64,000 bases of DNA, taken from positions 20,666 through 84,665 of the forward strand of contig NZ_JPEN01000055.1 in the NCBI RefSeq assembly GCF_000767835.1, read 5' to 3'. Below the pieces are notes generated by a model. That model made no database searches. It had not been told where the DNA came from and saw only the letters and a program-made list of their open reading frames with translations. Source of the stretch: Streptococcus sinensis. GTDB taxonomy: Bacteria > Bacillota > Bacilli > Lactobacillales > Streptococcaceae. Within the stretch, counting starts at the first letter, position 1; the number at the start of each line of letters is the position of its first letter. A program made the translations under genes and the position numbers. Shown in pieces: positions 54,546-64,000 of the stretch.

Positions 54546-55388
54546 ATGTTTATCGTTGAAATATTGAAATCCATCATTTATGGAATTGTTGAGGGAATTA
54601 CGGAGTGGCTGCCGATTTCGAGCACTGGCCACTTGATTCTGATTCAAGATTTTATCAAGTATAAAAATGAAAATCCAGCCTTCATGGAGATGTTCAATGT
54701 GGTTATCCAGCTGGGAGCTATTTTGGCTGTTGTTGTGATTTATTTTGATAAGCTGAATCCTTTTAAGCCTGGTAAAACTGCGCGGGAAATTCGTCGCACG
54801 TGGCAGTTGTGGGCTAAGGTAGTGGTAGCAGCTTTCCCTGCAGCTTTTATTGGCCTTTTCCTAGATGACTGGTTTGAAGCGCATTTTTATAATCTAGTAT
54901 CCGTTGCGATTATGCTGATTGTCTATGGAGCAGCCTTTATCTATCTGGAGCGGCGGGAGCAAGAAGCACCAACTGTGACAGAGTTGAGTAAGCTTCCCTA
55001 TCAAACAGCCCTTTATATCGGCCTTTTCCAAGTTTTATCCCTCTTTCCAGGGACGAGCCGCTCAGGTGCGACGATTGTCGGCGGTCTTTTAAATGGTGTC
55101 AGCCGGCCCGTTGTGACAGAGTTTACCTTCTATCTGGGAATTCCGATTATGTTTGGTGCCAGCGGCCTGAAAATCCTTAAATTCATCATCAAGGGTAATG
55201 CTTTAGGCTGGGATCAGTTCTTCCTTTTGCTAGTAGCGATGGGAGTGGCTTTCGGAGTCAGTTTAGTCGTGATTCGTTTTCTGACAGACTATGTCAAGAA
55301 GCATGATTTTACTATTTTTGGTAAATATCGGATTGGATTAGGAGCTTTGTTGATAGTTTATGCTCTTATCAAGGCGATTATTGGATAA
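54546..55388 (+). CDS. uppP: Undecaprenyl-diphosphatase
   Basis: A 280-residue polytopic BacA/UppP protein that dephosphorylates undecaprenyl pyrophosphate to recycle the lipid carrier of wall synthesis; overexpression gives bacitracin tolerance. The catalytic motifs are [15 protein letters not shown] (residues 17-31) and [10 protein letters not shown] near 170. About eight helices. It has its own promoter and terminator. Confidence 0.97.
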   Translation: MFIVEILKSIIYGIVEGITEWLPISSTGHLILIQDFIKYKNENPAFMEMFNVVIQLGAILAVVVIYFDKLNPFKPGKTAREIRRTWQLWAKVVVAAFPAAFIGLFLDDWFEAHFYNLVSVAIMLIVYGAAFIYLERREQEAPTVTELSKLPYQTALYIGLFQVLSLFPGTSRSGATIVGGLLNGVSRPVVTEFTFYLGIPIMFGASGLKILKFIIKGNALGWDQFFLLLVAMGVAFGVSLVVIRFLTDYVKKHDFTIFGKYRIGLGALLIVYALIKAIIG

Positions 55389-55393
55389 TCATG

Positions 55394-55419
55394 GGTTGGG
55401 ATATTTCCCGACCTTTTCT
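55394..55419 (+). terminator. uppP terminator
   Basis: GGTTGGGA (55394-55401) pairs with TCCCGACC (55406-55413), one G-U pair, followed by TTTTCTTT. Confidence 0.8.
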
Positions 55420-55442
55420 TTGTGAAGTTTGCTAGCTATTTT

Positions 55443-55471
55443 TTGAAATAAGTGCGAAATTTTAGTATAAT
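55443..55471 (+). promoter_or_regulatory. mecA-rgpG promoter
   Basis: TTGAAA (55443-55448), 17-bp spacer, TATAAT (55466-55471). Confidence 0.88.
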
Positions 55472-55501
55472 AGAAAGACTATGAAAGTATGAGGTAGCGA
55501 C

Positions 55502-56251
55502 ATGGAAATGAAACAGATTAGTGATTCGACGATTAAAATCACCATCCAATTAGAAGACTTAGAAGAACGTGGTATGGAAATGGCGGATTTTCTAGTCCCT
55601 CAAGAAAAAACAGAGGAATTTTTCTATACCATCTTAGATGAGCTAGAAATGCCTGAAAGTTTCCTTGACAGTGGTATGTTGAGTTTTCGGGTGACGCCTA
55701 AGCCAGATAAGGTAGATGTTTTTGTCACCAAGTCTAAATTGGATAAAAACTTGAATTTTGAAGACTTGACCGATTTGCCTGACATGGCGGAATTATCCCA
55801 GATGTCTCCGGATGAATTTTTAAAGACCTTAGAAAAAAGCATTTTTGATAAGAGTAAGGAAGACTTAGAAGCGATTAAATCCTTGGAGGCTGTAGAGACT
55901 GAGCAAGAGACGGTTTCTGACGATGTAAGAGAGGAATCTCAATCGGAAAATACTGACCGGTATATCTATTACATCTTGCGTTTTGCAGACTTAAACGGTG
56001 CTGTCTCTTTTGCTAAAACAGTAGATTATCAAATAGACCTCTCAGAATTGTATAAATATGATTCAGCATACTATTTAACGATTTTGGTAGATGTGGAAGG
56101 TTTCCCAGAGCGCTATCCAGCTTGGCTTTTGGCCAAGATGCGTGAATTTGCGGAAGACTCAGCTATCACGCGTGCGGTCTTACAAGAGCATGGCTATCTG
56201 TTATTAGTGACAGATGCGATTTCCAGTCTGCAAAAGGTTGAATGCCTATGA
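55502..56251 (+). CDS. mecA: Adaptor protein MecA
   Basis: A 249-residue adaptor that delivers substrates to ClpCP protease; in streptococci it targets the competence sigma factor ComX/SigX. The N-terminal substrate domain is MKQISDSTIKITIQLEDLEERG, a Glu/Ser-rich linker covers 120-155, and the C-terminal ClpC-binding domain follows (YYILRFADLNGAVSFAK). Its end overlaps the rgpG-type gene by ten bases. Confidence 0.94.
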   Translation: MEMKQISDSTIKITIQLEDLEERGMEMADFLVPQEKTEEFFYTILDELEMPESFLDSGMLSFRVTPKPDKVDVFVTKSKLDKNLNFEDLTDLPDMAELSQMSPDEFLKTLEKSIFDKSKEDLEAIKSLEAVETEQETVSDDVREESQSENTDRYIYYILRFADLNGAVSFAKTVDYQIDLSELYKYDSAYYLTILVDVEGFPERYPAWLLAKMREFAEDSAITRAVLQEHGYLLLVTDAISSLQKVECL

Positions 56252-57408
56252 TTACTTTTCCCTTAAAGTTTATTTTGGTTTTGCTGGGAACCTTCTTTAT
56301 TGGAGTCATTCTGACTCCGTTAGTTCGGCTGTTAGCCTTCAAGATAGGAGCGGTGGATTATCCAAATGCCCGGCGGATTAACAAAAAACCCATGCCTAGT
56401 AGTGGCGGCCTAGCCATCGTTATTGCTTTTACTGTCTCCACCCTTGTTTTTATGCCTCAGATTGTTCAAGTTCAGCTTTTGGCACAAAGTTACCTTGAAT
56501 ATGTTTGGCCGGTTGTTTTAGGCGGACTGATTATTGCTGCTACGGGCTTGATTGATGATGTTAGAGAGCTATCTCCAGCCCTAAAAATGAGTGGTATTGT
56601 TTTAGCGGCTAGTTTAATATGGTTCCTGACAGACTTTCGCTTGGATGATTTCAAGATTCCTTTTGGAGGACCTTTCCTTCATTTTGCTCCTTGGTTGTCT
56701 TATATTTTGACAGTGATTTGGATTATTTCCATTACCAATGCAGTCAATCTGATTGATGGTTTGGATGGTTTAGTCAGCGGAGTTTCCATTATTTCTTTGG
56801 TGACCATGGGAATTGTTTCCTATTTCTTTCTTCCTGGCCACCATCTCTTTCTAACTTTGACAATTTTTGTTTTGGTGATGTCTATCGCTGGATTCTTTCC
56901 TTACAACTACCACCCAGCTATTATTTACTTAGGTGATACGGGTGCCCTTTTTATAGGATTTATGATAGCTGTCTTGTCCTTACAGGGGCTGAAAAATGCG
57001 ACAGCTGTTGCGGTAGTAACTCCCATGATTATTTTAGGAGTGCCGATTACCGATACTTTTTTAGCGATCATTCGCCGAACTCTATCGGGACAAAAGTTTT
57101 ATACTCCGGATAAGCATCACCTTCATCACAGACTTTTATCACTAGGATTGACTCATAGAGGAACTGTTTTAGTCATTTATGGCATTTCAATGATTTTTGC
57201 TATGATTTCTCTCTTGCTCAATGTATCGAGCCGTATTGGTGGAGTTTTACTCATACTTGGCTTGTTTTGGGGTGTAGAATTGCTAGCAGAATTGGTTGGT
57301 GTTTTAGGGCCAAACCGTACCCCTCTCCTAAACATTATGCGTTTTATAGGTAATTCTTCCTACCGTGAAGAGGTTCGTCGCAAGTGGCAGGAAAAACATC
57401 GCCAATAA
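56242..57408 (+). CDS. rgpG: Undecaprenyl-phosphate GlcNAc-1-phosphate transferase (RgpG/TagO/WecA family)
   Basis: A 388-residue polyprenyl-phosphate glycosyl-1-phosphate transferase with about 11 helices. Catalytic motifs are DYPNARRINKKPMPSSGG near the N-terminus, GLIDDVRELSP near 95, NAVNLIDGLDGLVSG near 165 and the H-rich loop TPDKHHLHHRLLSLG near 285. It starts assembly of the rhamnose-containing wall polysaccharide or teichoic acid by loading GlcNAc-P onto the lipid carrier. The mecA-rgpG order is conserved in streptococci. Two in-frame ATGs six bases apart. Confidence 0.92.
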   Translation: MPMITFPLKFILVLLGTFFIGVILTPLVRLLAFKIGAVDYPNARRINKKPMPSSGGLAIVIAFTVSTLVFMPQIVQVQLLAQSYLEYVWPVVLGGLIIAATGLIDDVRELSPALKMSGIVLAASLIWFLTDFRLDDFKIPFGGPFLHFAPWLSYILTVIWIISITNAVNLIDGLDGLVSGVSIISLVTMGIVSYFFLPGHHLFLTLTIFVLVMSIAGFFPYNYHPAIIYLGDTGALFIGFMIAVLSLQGLKNATAVAVVTPMIILGVPITDTFLAIIRRTLSGQKFYTPDKHHLHHRLLSLGLTHRGTVLVIYGISMIFAMISLLLNVSSRIGGVLLILGLFWGVELLAELVGVLGPNRTPLLNIMRFIGNSSYREEVRRKWQEKHRQ

Positions 57409-57427
57409 GAGCTGCTCTAAACAAAAT

Positions 57428-57450
57428 AAAAGCCTTTCAGGCTTTTTTTT
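57428..57450 (+). terminator. Terminator after rgpG
   Basis: AAAGCCT (57429-57435), TTC loop, AGGCTTT (57439-57445), then T run. Confidence 0.92.
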
Positions 57451-57631
57451 GGTATACTAAAAAGAGTATAAAACAGCATGCTTAATGAAAATCAGCGTTG
57501 AGGATCTTCATCTTAAAAAATGCCGAAAATTAGCTTTTCTGATGAAATTTGGAGTTGGAAAATCAAATATCTGAAAGAAAGTATTGAACAGCTGGTCTTC
57601 AAAAAGTATGAAAAAGGAAAGGAAAACAATC

Positions 57632-58402
57632 ATGTCTGTATTGGAAATCAAAGACCTTCATGTTGAAATTGAAGGGAAGAAAATTCTTAAGGGAGTCAAC
57701 TTGACCCTGAAAACAGGAGAAGTTGCAGCCATCATGGGACCAAATGGAACAGGGAAGTCTACACTGTCTGCAGCCATCATGGGCAACCCTAACTATGAAG
57801 TGACTCAAGGAGAGGTGCTTTTTGATGGGGTCAATATCTTGGAACTGGAAGTAGACGAGCGTGCTCGTATGGGACTCTTCCTCGCTATGCAGTACCCTAG
57901 TGAGATTCCTGGTATTACCAATGCAGAGTTTCTCCGTGCAGCTATGAATGCGAGCAAGGAAGACGATGAAAAAATCTCTGTCCGTGATTTCATCACGAAA
58001 CTAGATGAAAAGATGGAACTGCTCAACATGAAAGAAGAAATGGCTGAGCGCTACCTCAATGAAGGTTTTTCAGGCGGGGAAAAGAAACGCAATGAAATTC
58101 TGCAGTTGCTCATGCTAGAGCCAACTTTTGCACTCTTGGATGAGATTGACTCGGGTCTAGATATTGATGCCCTCAAGGTCGTTTCTAAAGGGGTCAACGC
58201 TATGCGCGGTAAAGGTTTTGGGGCTATGATTATCACCCACTACCAACGCCTGCTCAACTATATCACTCCAGATGTAGTTCATGTCATGATGGATGGTAGA
58301 GTCGTTCTTTCTGGCGGTCCAGAATTGGCAATCCGCTTGGAGAAAGAAGGCTATGCTAAGTTGGCTGAAGAGTTGGGCTTCAACTACACTGAGGAAGCTT
58401 AG
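57632..58402 (+). CDS. sufC: Fe-S cluster assembly ATPase SufC
   Basis: A 256-residue ABC-type ATPase of the SUF scaffold. Walker A GPNGTGKST near residue 37, signature FSGGEKKRNEILQLL near 145, Walker B FALLDEIDSGLD near 170. It forms the SufBC2D complex on which Fe-S clusters are built. I start at 57632 (MSVLEIKDL) behind AAAGGAAA; the longer open frame covers the leader. A 223-base gap separates it from rgpG; the promoter was not pinned down. Confidence 0.96.
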   Translation: MSVLEIKDLHVEIEGKKILKGVNLTLKTGEVAAIMGPNGTGKSTLSAAIMGNPNYEVTQGEVLFDGVNILELEVDERARMGLFLAMQYPSEIPGITNAEFLRAAMNASKEDDEKISVRDFITKLDEKMELLNMKEEMAERYLNEGFSGGEKKRNEILQLLMLEPTFALLDEIDSGLDIDALKVVSKGVNAMRGKGFGAMIITHYQRLLNYITPDVVHVMMDGRVVLSGGPELAIRLEKEGYAKLAEELGFNYTEEA

Positions 58403-58443
58403 TCAAACATTCTTTTGACTTTGATAAAAGATAGGAGAATGAC

Positions 58444-59706
58444 ATGACGAAAGAATTAATTCACGAATTTTCACAGCTTCACGCAGAACCAGTATGGTTG
58501 GCAAATCTCCGTCAGCAGGCTTTTGACAAGATGGACCAACTGGATTTGCCAGTTATTGAGCGGGTTAAATTTCACCGCTGGAATCTGGGAGACGGACGGA
58601 TTTCTGATAGCGAGCCTTTGACCAGTGTGCCAGATTTTACGGCTCTCGGAGACAATCTCAAGTTTATCCAAATGGGAACTCAAACTGTCCTTGAGCAGCT
58701 GCCAGCAGATTTGGCAGAGCAAGGTGTGGTCTTCACTGATTTCCACTCTGCTTTGGAGGAGATTCCACAGCTGGTGGAGAAGCATTTCATGTCCGCAGTC
58801 AAGTATGATGAGGACAAATTAGCGGCTTACCATACGGCCTATTTCAACAGCGGTGCGGTGCTTTATGTGCCGGATAATGTTGAGATTGACCAGCCGATTG
58901 AAGGAATTTTTTATCAGGACAGCGAAAGCGATGTTCCTTTTAACAAGCATATTTTGATTATCGCGGGCAAGCATGCCAAGGTCAACTATCTGGAACGTTT
59001 AGAAACTTATGGCGAAGGGGCTGTTCCAGCAACAGCCAATATCACAGTAGAAGTCATTGCTCAGGCTGGAGCTCAGATTAAGTTTTCAGCCATTGACCGT
59101 CTAGGCGAAAATGTAACAGCCTATATCAGCCGCCGTAGCAAGCTGGATAATGATGCCATGATTGACTGGGCCATTGGCGTTATGAACGAAGGCAATGTCG
59201 TAGCTGACTTTGATAGCGACCTCTATGGCAAGGGCAGCCATGCGGATATGAAAGTGGTGGCTCTCTCTAGCGGTAAGCAGGTTCAGGGAATTGACACCCG
59301 CGTAACTAACTATGGCTGCAACTCCATTGGAAATATCCTACAGCACGGGGTTATTCTGGAAAAAGGAACCTTGACCTTCAATGGTATCGGTCATATTATC
59401 AAAGGTGCTAAGGGCGCAGATGCCCAGCAGGAAAGCCGGGTTCTCATGCTGTCTGACCAAGCTCGCTCAGATGCTAATCCCATCCTCTTGATTGATGAGA
59501 ATGATGTGACAGCTGGTCACGCGGCCTCTATCGGTCAGGTAGATCCAGAAGATATGTACTACCTCATGAGTCGGGGGCTGGATAAGGCGACGGCTGAACG
59601 CTTGGTCGTGCGTGGCTTCTTAGGCTCAGTGATTGTAGAAATCCCTGTCAAGGAAGTCCGCGATGAAATGATTGAAAATATCGATATTATTCTCGCAAAA
59701 AGATAA
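58444..59706 (+). CDS. sufD: Fe-S cluster assembly protein SufD
   Basis: A 420-residue SufB/SufD-family protein with the beta-helix core from about residue 130 to 370 (VNYLERLETYGEG, KGAKGADAQQESRVLMLSD). The C-terminal [27 protein letters not shown] contains the conserved His. It heterodimerises with SufB. Ribosome site GGAGAATGAC. Confidence 0.95.
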   Translation: MTKELIHEFSQLHAEPVWLANLRQQAFDKMDQLDLPVIERVKFHRWNLGDGRISDSEPLTSVPDFTALGDNLKFIQMGTQTVLEQLPADLAEQGVVFTDFHSALEEIPQLVEKHFMSAVKYDEDKLAAYHTAYFNSGAVLYVPDNVEIDQPIEGIFYQDSESDVPFNKHILIIAGKHAKVNYLERLETYGEGAVPATANITVEVIAQAGAQIKFSAIDRLGENVTAYISRRSKLDNDAMIDWAIGVMNEGNVVADFDSDLYGKGSHADMKVVALSSGKQVQGIDTRVTNYGCNSIGNILQHGVILEKGTLTFNGIGHIIKGAKGADAQQESRVLMLSDQARSDANPILLIDENDVTAGHAASIGQVDPEDMYYLMSRGLDKATAERLVVRGFLGSVIVEIPVKEVRDEMIENIDIILAKR

Positions 59707-59734
59707 AAAGCTGGGCCTTGTCCCATGTAAGTAG

Positions 59735-61403
<1,669 letters not shown>

Positions 61404-61420
61404 GAATGTGAAAGGAAATT

Positions 61421-62833
61421 ATGTCAGAAGAAAGAGTAGAACCAAAACCGATTGATCTCGGTGAGTACAAGTTTGGTTTCCATGACGATGTTGAACCTGT
61501 TATCTCGACAGGAAAAGGGCTGAATGAAGCAGTTATACGTGAGCTTTCTGCAGCTAAGGATGAACCAGAATGGATGCTGGATTTCCGCCTCAAATCCTAT
61601 GAGGCTTTCAAGAAGATGCCTATGCAGTCTTGGGGGCCAGATCTGTCAGAAATTAATTTTGATGACTTGATTTATTATCAAAAGGCCTCTGATAAGCCAG
61701 CTAGAAGCTGGGATGAAGTGCCTGAGAAGATTAAGGAAACCTTTGAGCGGATTGGGATTCCAGAAGCAGAGCGAGCTTACCTAGCTGGTGCAGCTGCCCA
61801 GTATGAGTCCGAAGTGGTCTACCACAATATGAAGGAAGAGTTCCAAAAGCTAGGAATCGTTTTTACAGATACCGACTCAGCTCTTAAGGAATACCCAGAG
61901 CTTTTCAAGCAGTATTTTGCTAAGCTGGTCCCTCCAACAGATAACAAGCTAGCAGCTCTCAACTCCGCTGTCTGGTCTGGTGGTACTTTCATCTATGTGC
62001 CAAAAGGTGTCAAGGTAGATGTTCCCTTGCAGACTTATTTCCGGATTAACAATGAAAATTCTGGTCAGTTTGAGCGGACTTTGATTATCGTCGATGAGGG
62101 AGCAAGTGTCCATTATGTTGAGGGATGTACAGCTCCGACTTATTCCAGCAATAGCTTGCATGCGGCAATTGTCGAAATTTTTGCCCTTGATGGTGCCTAT
62201 ATGCGCTACACCACTATTCAAAACTGGTCTGACAATGTCTACAATCTTGTGACTAAACGGGCGCGGGCCATGAAAGATGCGACAGTTGAGTGGATTGACG
62301 GGAACCTTGGTGCGAAAACAACTATGAAGTATCCATCTGTCTATCTGGACGGACCTGGAGCGCGCGGAACAATGTTGTCTATTGCCTTTGCCAATACCAA
62401 TCAGCACCAAGATACAGGGGCTAAGATGATTCACAATGCTCCGCATACCAGCTCTTCTATCGTGTCTAAGTCTATTGCTAAGGGCGGAGGTAAAGTGGAC
62501 TACCGCGGTCAAGTGACCTTTGGAAAGAATTCACAGAAATCCGTCAGCCATATTGAGTGTGATACGATTATCATGGATGATATTTCGGCATCAGATACCA
62601 TTCCCTTTAATGAAATTCATAACTCTCAAGTGGCTCTGGAGCATGAGGCCAAGGTTTCTAAGATTTCAGAAGAGCAGCTTTATTATCTTATGAGTCGTGG
62701 TCTGTCTGAATCTGAAGCTACCGAAATGATTGTCATGGGCTTTGTCGAGCCATTCACCAAAGAACTGCCTATGGAATACGCTGTTGAGCTTAACCGCCTT
62801 ATCAGCTATGAAATGGAAGGATCAGTTGGGTAA
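61421..62833 (+). CDS. sufB: Fe-S cluster assembly protein SufB
   Basis: A 470-residue SufB with the beta-helix scaffold ([47 protein letters not shown]) and conserved C-terminal [17 protein letters not shown]. It forms the site of nascent cluster assembly with SufC and SufD. Last gene of sufCDSUB; the operon lacks a sufA-type carrier. Confidence 0.96.
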   Translation: MSEERVEPKPIDLGEYKFGFHDDVEPVISTGKGLNEAVIRELSAAKDEPEWMLDFRLKSYEAFKKMPMQSWGPDLSEINFDDLIYYQKASDKPARSWDEVPEKIKETFERIGIPEAERAYLAGAAAQYESEVVYHNMKEEFQKLGIVFTDTDSALKEYPELFKQYFAKLVPPTDNKLAALNSAVWSGGTFIYVPKGVKVDVPLQTYFRINNENSGQFERTLIIVDEGASVHYVEGCTAPTYSSNSLHAAIVEIFALDGAYMRYTTIQNWSDNVYNLVTKRARAMKDATVEWIDGNLGAKTTMKYPSVYLDGPGARGTMLSIAFANTNQHQDTGAKMIHNAPHTSSSIVSKSIAKGGGKVDYRGQVTFGKNSQKSVSHIECDTIIMDDISASDTIPFNEIHNSQVALEHEAKVSKISEEQLYYLMSRGLSESEATEMIVMGFVEPFTKELPMEYAVELNRLISYEMEGSVG

Positions 62834-62852
62834 AAAGGTCGAGGAACCTTTT
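62833..62852 (+). terminator. Weak terminator-like hairpin after sufB
   Basis: AAAAGGT (62833-62839) with ACCTTTT (62846-62852), loop CGAGGA. Only four T in the stem end; a second hairpin (ACTCG/CGAGT) follows near 62869-62884. Confidence 0.4.
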
Positions 62853-62935
62853 AAATCGATAGCCGGATACTCGTATTGCGAGTTAATCTTCAAAGATATT
62901 TTCTAGTTTGTGTTAAACATCCATAAACTATACAA

Positions 62936-62967
62936 ATAACCGCGAATCATTTGATTCGCGGTTATTC
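62936..62967. terminator. Bidirectional terminator between sufB and dacA
   Basis: CGCGAATCA (62941-62949) pairs with TGATTCGCG (62952-62960), extended by AATAA/TTATT with one bulge. It sits between converging genes with T-rich flanks on both strands. Confidence 0.85.
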
Positions 62968-62968
62968 T

Positions 62969-63060
62969 TTATAATTTTTCGTTTACGAAACGGACAAAGT
63001 CATTCCACCAGACTTTAAAAAAGATGGCTTTTTCAACTTTTTTTCCTGTTACCATCGAGA
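62969..63060 (-). pseudogene. Out-of-frame C-terminal tail of the D-Ala-D-Ala carboxypeptidase
   Basis: On the minus strand, in the frame shifted from the main ORF, the codons from position 63054 read MVTGKKVEKAIFFKVWW and then NDFVRFVNEKL before a TAA at 62969-62971. The amphipathic end resembles the membrane anchor that closes streptococcal PBP3 (DacA). A seventh C in the C6 run (63065-63070, G6 on the plus strand) would place it in frame. Confidence 0.75.
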
Positions 63061-64000
63061 TGGAGGGGGGTTATTTTCTAAATAGCCTTGTCCGATAGGC
63101 TCAGGGTCTATATAGGTCAATGTACCAATCTCAGTGCCCTTTTTCATAGGTGCTTGAAACTCTGGGTGTTCAGCAGAAAATTTCAGTTTTGCTTCAGCTT
63201 GGTTACCGATTCGCTCTATAATAACGAAGTCCTCGCTTGCGACGGCAACTTCAGTATTCTGCTTTCCATCCTTTATGTTTACTTGGGAACTCTTATAAGC
63301 TTCTCCCTTTTGCACAAGCACGGTTTGGACGAAATTTTGAGAGACGTAACTCATCAGGCTGGAAGTAAGGCTGAATCGTATATAGGGATCATTGGCTTCC
63401 TGTTCAATCCCTAAAACAACTGTAATGAGTCGAACCCCTTTTTCTGTAGTGGTAGCTACAAATGAAGCCCCACCCTTTTTAGAACCTCCTGTTTTTAACC
63501 CATCTACTCCAGAGCGAAAACTAGGCAGCCCTTCAAGCATAAGATTATAATTTCCTAGCTCGATTCCTGCAAAATTTCCCTTAGGTTTAGAGGTGATATC
63601 AATAATTTGAGGGTAGTCTTTTAGTAGGTGATAGGTAACCACAGCAAGTGCATAAGCGCTGAATTTATTTTCGGTGTCTTTGTCTTTTTTGTCTTTGGAT
63701 TTTTTTTCACTTGTTTCGGTTGATTCAGCGGATTCAGTTGAATCTTCTGTGTTATTTTCATCAATTGTTCCGTCCAGCAATCGGGTATCGGTGCCTGTCG
63801 CATTTAAAATGGTAGCATCGGTGATCTTCCATTCTTTTAGTTTGTCTTTCATCATTTTGACAAAGTTTTCTTCACTTCCAGCAACTTTTTCTGCTAAAGC
63901 GATTGTAGCACTGTTGGCACTGACTAGTAGGGATGCTTCCAGCAATTCCTCGACTGTGTAGCGGCGGGCCTCAAGAGGTAGGGTCGTAATATAGGGATTT
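63049..64000 (-). CDS. dacA: D-alanyl-D-alanine carboxypeptidase (PBP3), 5' end outside window, frameshifted 3' end
   Basis: A peptidase S11 penicillin-binding protein trimming D-Ala from wall stem peptides. Its frame is open at the right edge, so the N-terminus and SxxK serine are outside. Visible are the SAN motif (LLVSANSATIALAE), KTG (GLKTGGSKKGG) and a C-terminal PBP5_C domain (MKKGTEIGTLTYIDPEPIGQGYLENN). It ends abruptly in NPPPSRW after a C6 run; the usual amphipathic anchor is encoded out of frame. An insert of about 35 Glu/Ser/Thr/Lys-rich residues lies between the SAN and KTG motifs (63655-63770). Either a real frameshift or a sequence error. Confidence 0.88.
   Translation of the reverse strand, partial: NPYITTLPLEARRYTVEELLEASLLVSANSATIALAEKVAGSEENFVKMMKDKLKEWKITDATILNATGTDTRLLDGTIDENNTEDSTESAESTETSEKKSKDKKDKDTENKFSAYALAVVTYHLLKDYPQIIDITSKPKGNFAGIELGNYNLMLEGLPSFRSGVDGLKTGGSKKGGASFVATTTEKGVRLITVVLGIEQEANDPYIRFSLTSSLMSYVSQNFVQTVLVQKGEAYKSSQVNIKDGKQNTEVAVASEDFVIIERIGNQAEAKLKFSAEHPEFQAPMKKGTEIGTLTYIDPEPIGQGYLENNPPPSRW

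Noticed and set aside
57480-57510. Similarity to the streptococcal BOX boxA sequence (AATGAAAATCA)
   Set aside because: Only about ten bases match, and boxB and boxC modules are missing.
61949-62512. 187-residue open frame antisense to sufB
   Set aside because: Shadow of sufB with no ribosome site or motif.

Overview
The window looks like the chromosome of a Streptococcus of the sanguinis/mitis group, most likely S. sanguinis or a close relative. The basis is gene content and order: suf (C-D-S-U-B), rgpG-type transferase, mecA, uppP, the yqeG-yqeH-yhbY-nadD-yqeK-rsfS cluster, rpsF-ssb-rpsR, fakA, msmK and a complete histidine-utilisation (hut) locus. The species is inferred; no marker gene was compared.

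Layout. Positions 1-905 hold two tandem histidine phosphatases (the first truncated by the window edge). A leftward three-gene cell-surface operon follows (996-3407: GT2/GtrA glycosyltransferase, phosphodiester glycosidase, membrane protein), then a 0.7 kb ORF-free stretch. Positions 4134-18916 are the hut region: a 1017-residue BTAD/AAA/TPR regulator, hutG with its own promoter, and a leftward operon hutU-ftcD-fchA-fhs-hutD-permease-hutH, divergent from hutI. Positions 19095-24595 carry rpsF-ssb-rpsR, a methyltransferase, an EamA exporter, a TVP38-like protein and msmK. Positions 24751-31130 are the yqe/nadD/rsfS cluster with a low-GC, apparently frameshifted membrane gene inserted before tmcAL. 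Then come fba, an ABC-2 exporter, a GNAT protein, tRNA-Thr(CGT), a LytTR/LiaF-like pair, rpmB, the Asp23-family gene plus fakA, a lipoprotein, an ABC exporter with a DesK/NarL-type two-component system, ilvB-ilvN-ilvC-ilvA, an SPFH protein, a small HTH-like protein, a glutamine-type ABC transporter, a DUF2207 protein, uppP, mecA, rgpG, sufCDSUB, and a D-Ala-D-Ala carboxypeptidase running off the right edge.

How genes work together. The hut region takes histidine to urocanate (HutH), imidazolonepropionate (HutU), formimidoyl-glutamate (HutI) and then glutamate. Two routes coexist for the last step: hydrolysis by HutG, and one-carbon transfer through FtcD, FchA and Fhs, where Fhs running in reverse could yield ATP. 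Both promoters of the divergent hutU/hutI region contain heptamer direct repeats of 11-bp period upstream of -10 boxes at the same unusual 20-bp distance from the TTGACT box. That is the geometry expected for a BTAD/SARP-type activator such as the one encoded next door.

Other notable points are a perfect 9-bp direct repeat with a 12-bp spacer upstream of the LytTR gene, a C-tract frameshift that cuts the membrane-anchor tail off the carboxypeptidase, an A9-tract frame break in the low-GC membrane gene, and three strong intercistronic hairpins in the hut operon. No CRISPR array, prophage or intact insertion sequence was seen.
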